DNA of 64,000 bases. Origin: Candidatus Saccharibacteria bacterium oral taxon 488. Its GTDB lineage: Bacteria; Patescibacteriota; Saccharimonadia; Saccharimonadales; Saccharimonadaceae. Location of the stretch: positions 794,112 through 858,111 of the forward strand of contig CP040000.1 of assembly GCA_013100805.1 (NCBI GenBank). The letters run 5' to 3'. The position numbers were made by a program, and so were the translations under genes. The notes under the pieces were generated by a model. It made no database searches. It was not told the origin of the DNA and saw nothing but the letters and a program-made list of their open reading frames with translations. Within the stretch, counting starts at the first letter, position 1; each line of letters opens with the position of its first letter. Positions 62,257-64,000 of this stretch are shown piece by piece.

Positions 62257-62265
62257 ATAACCTCC

Positions 62266-63219
62266 TTAATCCTTCGCCTTTATCCGCGTAATGTTCGCCT
62301 CAGTCGCTGTGGCTGCTCGTTGCGAAGCGGCTTTTGATTTTTTCACTGACGTTGTCGCTGACTTACTCGTAGATTTCGACGCTCGCTTTTCGCCGGCAAT
62401 TTGCTGTATCTCTGTCCCGTCTTGCTTGAGAATAATGGCGTTTTGGATATAAGCAGCGATATTTGAGGTTGCCATGTAGAGCGCCAGCGCCCCTGGCAGA
62501 CTGATCATAATAAGGAACATAAACACCGGCATAACCTTCATCATTTTGCGTGTAACAATGGCGTTAACTTCGGTTTGATCGGCGTTCTTGCCCTCGCCCG
62601 CTTCCATCAGCACATCACGTAGCCGCTTCTTACTATCCGAACTTGGCGACATCTGCTTTGATAATAAATACTGCAAAACAGCTGCCACCAGGGCGAGGAT
62701 GAGCAGTCCGATTGATACGCCATTTGATGATAACGCCTGCTTTGTCAGGTCCATCAGCCCCAAGAAATTCTGGTTAAAGTGATCCGGATTAGCGATCAAA
62801 TGCTTGACCGGTCCCCACTGCTCCATCACGTCGTATGTGTACTTAGCAAGCTCTGAACGCTGCAATACGAATATCTGCACCACACGATAAATCGCGATCA
62901 GTACTGGCAGCTGGATAAGGAGTACTAGGATAGAGCTCATCGGCTTGATGTTATGCTTTTTATACACATCCATCATCGCCATCGCCCGCATCTGTGGATT
63001 GCTCTTATATTTTTTGTTCAGCTTGGCAAGTTCGGGCTGTATCTTGCGCATCGCTTTAGCCTGGTGGAGTTGCTTCTTAACTAGTGGCCACAAGAGTAAC
63101 CGCACAATTATTGTAAATAGTACAACGCTAACCCCAAAATCACCGCCTGGAATCAGCGCGTAAATCGCCATCAGCAAGTTAAAAATTGGTTGCACAATAA
63201 CCACATCAAACATGTTCAT
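62266..63219 (-). CDS. yidC: membrane protein insertase YidC/Oxa1
   Basis: A 317-residue insertase of the short Gram-positive type. Five membrane helices, the conserved LLLWPLVKKQLHQAKAMRKIQPEL first cytosolic region (Arg or Lys of the groove), IQLPVLIAIYRVV and FLIMISLPGALALYMATSN. The ~50-residue tail is very basic (SKSTSKSATTSVKKSKAAS), likely for ribosome contact. It inserts membrane proteins with or without SecYEG. Ten bases upstream of jag. Confidence 0.95.
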   Translation of the reverse strand: MNMFDVVIVQPIFNLLMAIYALIPGGDFGVSVVLFTIIVRLLLWPLVKKQLHQAKAMRKIQPELAKLNKKYKSNPQMRAMAMMDVYKKHNIKPMSSILVLLIQLPVLIAIYRVVQIFVLQRSELAKYTYDVMEQWGPVKHLIANPDHFNQNFLGLMDLTKQALSSNGVSIGLLILALVAAVLQYLLSKQMSPSSDSKKRLRDVLMEAGEGKNADQTEVNAIVTRKMMKVMPVFMFLIMISLPGALALYMATSNIAAYIQNAIILKQDGTEIQQIAGEKRASKSTSKSATTSVKKSKAASQRAATATEANITRIKAKD

Positions 63220-63243
63220 ATCCCCATTATACCAGAGGTAGCA

Positions 63244-63591
63244 CTATTTATACAGCCCGGCTTGCGAAAAGAGTTGTTTTACTGCCGTTCTTAAATCGTC
63301 ATGCGGCATCAGTAGCACCTCCGGCGAAAACACCATAATGACGACATCAAACCCGCCCCGAACATACAGCAATTCTAGTCGGATAATTTCGTAAATTCGG
63401 CGGCGAACACGATTGCGCTTAACGGCAGACTTGAGCACCTTCTTGCTAATCACTACCGAAAACCGACCATGGCGGCGGCGTGGATTGGCAATATATTTCA
63501 TGGTGAGCTGCGACGAGCGGATCGCCTGACCGCGCATATAGACGTAGCGCAGGCTACCATGGCCATGAAATCGGTTGACGTGACGTAACAT
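63244..63591 (-). CDS. rnpA: ribonuclease P protein component
   Basis: A 115-residue protein with the RnpA signature: RRRHGRFSVVISKKVLKSAVKRNRVRRRIYEI, and basic flanks. It helps the RNase P RNA mature tRNA 5' ends. It has its own TATACT six bases before the ATG and stands after a terminator that separates it from rpmH, although the two are often one operon in other bacteria. Confidence 0.95.
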   Translation of the reverse strand: MLRHVNRFHGHGSLRYVYMRGQAIRSSQLTMKYIANPRRRHGRFSVVISKKVLKSAVKRNRVRRRIYEIIRLELLYVRGGFDVVIMVFSPEVLLMPHDDLRTAVKQLFSQAGLYK

Positions 63592-63597
63592 AGGTCC

Positions 63598-63603
63598 AGT
63601 ATA
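63598..63603 (-). promoter_or_regulatory. -10 element of rnpA, leaderless
   Basis: TATACT on the minus strand, six bases before ATG 63591 and just downstream of the rpmH terminator. Confidence 0.6.
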
Positions 63604-63605
63604 GC

Positions 63606-63634
63606 AAAATCCCGCCCTGTTAGGCGAGGCGGGA
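63606..63634 (-). terminator. intrinsic terminator after rpmH
   Basis: On the minus strand TCCCGCC (63628-63634) pairs with GGCGGGA (63610-63616), followed by T's (63606-63609). It lies between rpmH and the rnpA -10, so rnpA is a separate unit or partly attenuated. Confidence 0.8.
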
Positions 63635-63642
63635 GTTTACAT

Positions 63643-63780
63643 TTAGATAGCGATTTTGGCGCGACCCTTGAGGCGACGGCGCTTCAGAACAGCGCGACCA
63701 GCCTTGGTCGAAACACGAGCTCGAAAACCGTGCGTCTTGGCGCGATGTCGCTTGTGTGGTTGAAATGTTCGCTTTGGCAT
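63643..63780 (-). CDS. rpmH: ribosomal protein bL34
   Basis: A 45-residue protein too short for many ORF callers: [19 protein letters not shown], then [20 protein letters not shown] and RAKIAI. It matches bL34 along its whole length. ATG at 63780, TAA at 63643-63645. A clear promoter stands upstream (63791-63819) and a terminator downstream. The rpmH-rnpA-yidC-jag order beside an origin-like region is typical of the oriC neighbourhood. Confidence 0.96.
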   Translation of the reverse strand: MPKRTFQPHKRHRAKTHGFRARVSTKAGRAVLKRRRLKGRAKIAI

Positions 63781-63790
63781 ATCGTCATTT

Positions 63791-63819
63791 AGTGTAGCCT
63801 TTTTTGACATTTTTTGCAA
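63791..63819 (-). promoter_or_regulatory. rpmH promoter
   Basis: TTGCAA (63814-63819) and TACACT (63791-63796) on the minus strand, 17 bases apart. The start codon is ten bases after the -10, so a very short leader is expected. Confidence 0.7.
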
Positions 63820-64000
63820 GCCATGGATAAACTTTCCACTGTTTCTGCTGTTTTTTCCACATATTTATCAGGGGTGGCTCATTGTTGTGGAAAAATCACC
63901 TCGAGAGGCCCTAGATTTTATGATGGCGCCTGTGCTTGTGGAAAAGTCTGATTTTTTGCTATAGTAGGGTCATCAAGCTAGTTCCGAGGGGGAAGGTATT
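63820..64000. other. probable oriC-side DnaA-box region and dnaA leader
   Basis: A non-coding stretch between rpmH and the window end with three DnaA-box-like 9-mers one base off the TTATCCACA consensus: TTTTCCACA at 63853-63861 and its reverse complement TGTGGAAAA at 63886-63894 and 63937-63945. TGGATAA at 63824-63830 is a fourth, weaker one. At the right edge TATAGT (about 63961) and GAGGGGGAAGG look like the promoter and ribosome site of a plus-strand gene, most likely dnaA, starting past base 64000. Confidence 0.7.

Noticed and set aside
1-64000. CRISPR array, transposase or IS ends
   Set aside because: No regular short direct repeats with unique spacers, and no transposase or integrase motif seen in any clear gene.
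1-64000. TGA recoded as glycine, as in some CPR groups (SR1, Gracilibacteria)
   Set aside because: TGA ends several clear genes here, and no conserved gene has in-frame TGA at a glycine place.

Overview
The window looks like a chromosome segment of a small, host-dependent bacterium of the Candidatus Saccharibacteria (TM7, Patescibacteria/CPR) type. This assignment is an inference. The support is a standard-code genome (TGA acts only as a stop in the clear genes), very tight gene packing, an rpmH-rnpA-yidC-jag block beside a DnaA-box-rich non-coding region, an anaerobic ribonucleotide reductase operon, and a long surface-glycan locus with secreted proteins of the kind used on an actinobacterial host. 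No 16S or long marker gene is present to settle it.

Layout. 0-2 kb: the end of a DsbA-like thiol oxidoreductase, a membrane-anchored polysaccharide deacetylase and a DUF167 protein. 2.2-16 kb: a defence island on the minus strand. A type I restriction-modification operon (hsdM 13.1 kb, hsdS 10.3 kb, hsdR 6.9 kb) is interrupted by a HEPN-motif protein, a coiled-coil membrane protein of DUF6161 type, an ImmA/IrrE metallopeptidase with a small membrane partner, and a 48-codon coupled ORF. RadC and a DUF262/DUF1524 (GmrSD-like) protein follow. 16-22.3 kb: an operon nrdD-nrdG-FNR-like reductase-acidic Cys-cluster protein, with two textbook NrdR boxes 32 bp apart over its promoter. 22.3-25.4 kb: two small kinase-like genes and a decaying two-component system (the kinase has two frameshifts, the response regulator lacks a start codon). 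25.4-30 kb: an AT-rich cassette with a 1077-residue P-loop/Fic-like/Nudix/nucleoside-phosphorylase-like fusion, a HAD phosphatase and a second P-loop kinase. Its two ends abut inverted copies of a response-regulator 5' end. 30.2-32.7 kb: a frameshifted S66 (LD-carboxypeptidase/MccF-like) peptidase preceded by a complete ribosome-mediated attenuator with a His-rich leader peptide, an ASCH protein, a small winged-helix protein, tRNA-Asn(GTT) and a LexA-like DNA-binding protein without a protease domain.

32.7-61.8 kb is a surface-polysaccharide locus. It holds an O-antigen ligase-like protein, a polyprenyl-phosphate sugar transferase, many GT2 and GT4 glycosyltransferases, GDP-mannose pyrophosphorylase, two paralogous TIM-barrel isomerase-like proteins, an epimerase/dehydratase, large membrane glycosyltransferase-like proteins, an FAD oxidoreductase, a Wzm/Wzt ABC exporter and a GtrA-like protein. 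Two secreted proteins sit inside it: an 887-residue protein with a lysozyme-like head and five Ig-like repeats, and a 197-residue membrane-anchored protein. 61.8-64 kb: jag/khpB, yidC, rnpA, rpmH, and a region with DnaA-box-like 9-mers that probably leads into dnaA beyond the window.

A recurrent signal is the placement of a -10 hexamer (TATAAT/TATACT type) exactly 6-7 nt before the start codon of the first gene of many transcription units. This implies widespread leaderless mRNA, while internal operon genes use Shine-Dalgarno sites or 4-nt overlaps. The strongest leads for new biology are the His-leader attenuator on an S66 peptidase, the kinase/Nudix/phosphorylase cassette, and the NrdR-controlled FNR plus Cys-cluster acidic protein.
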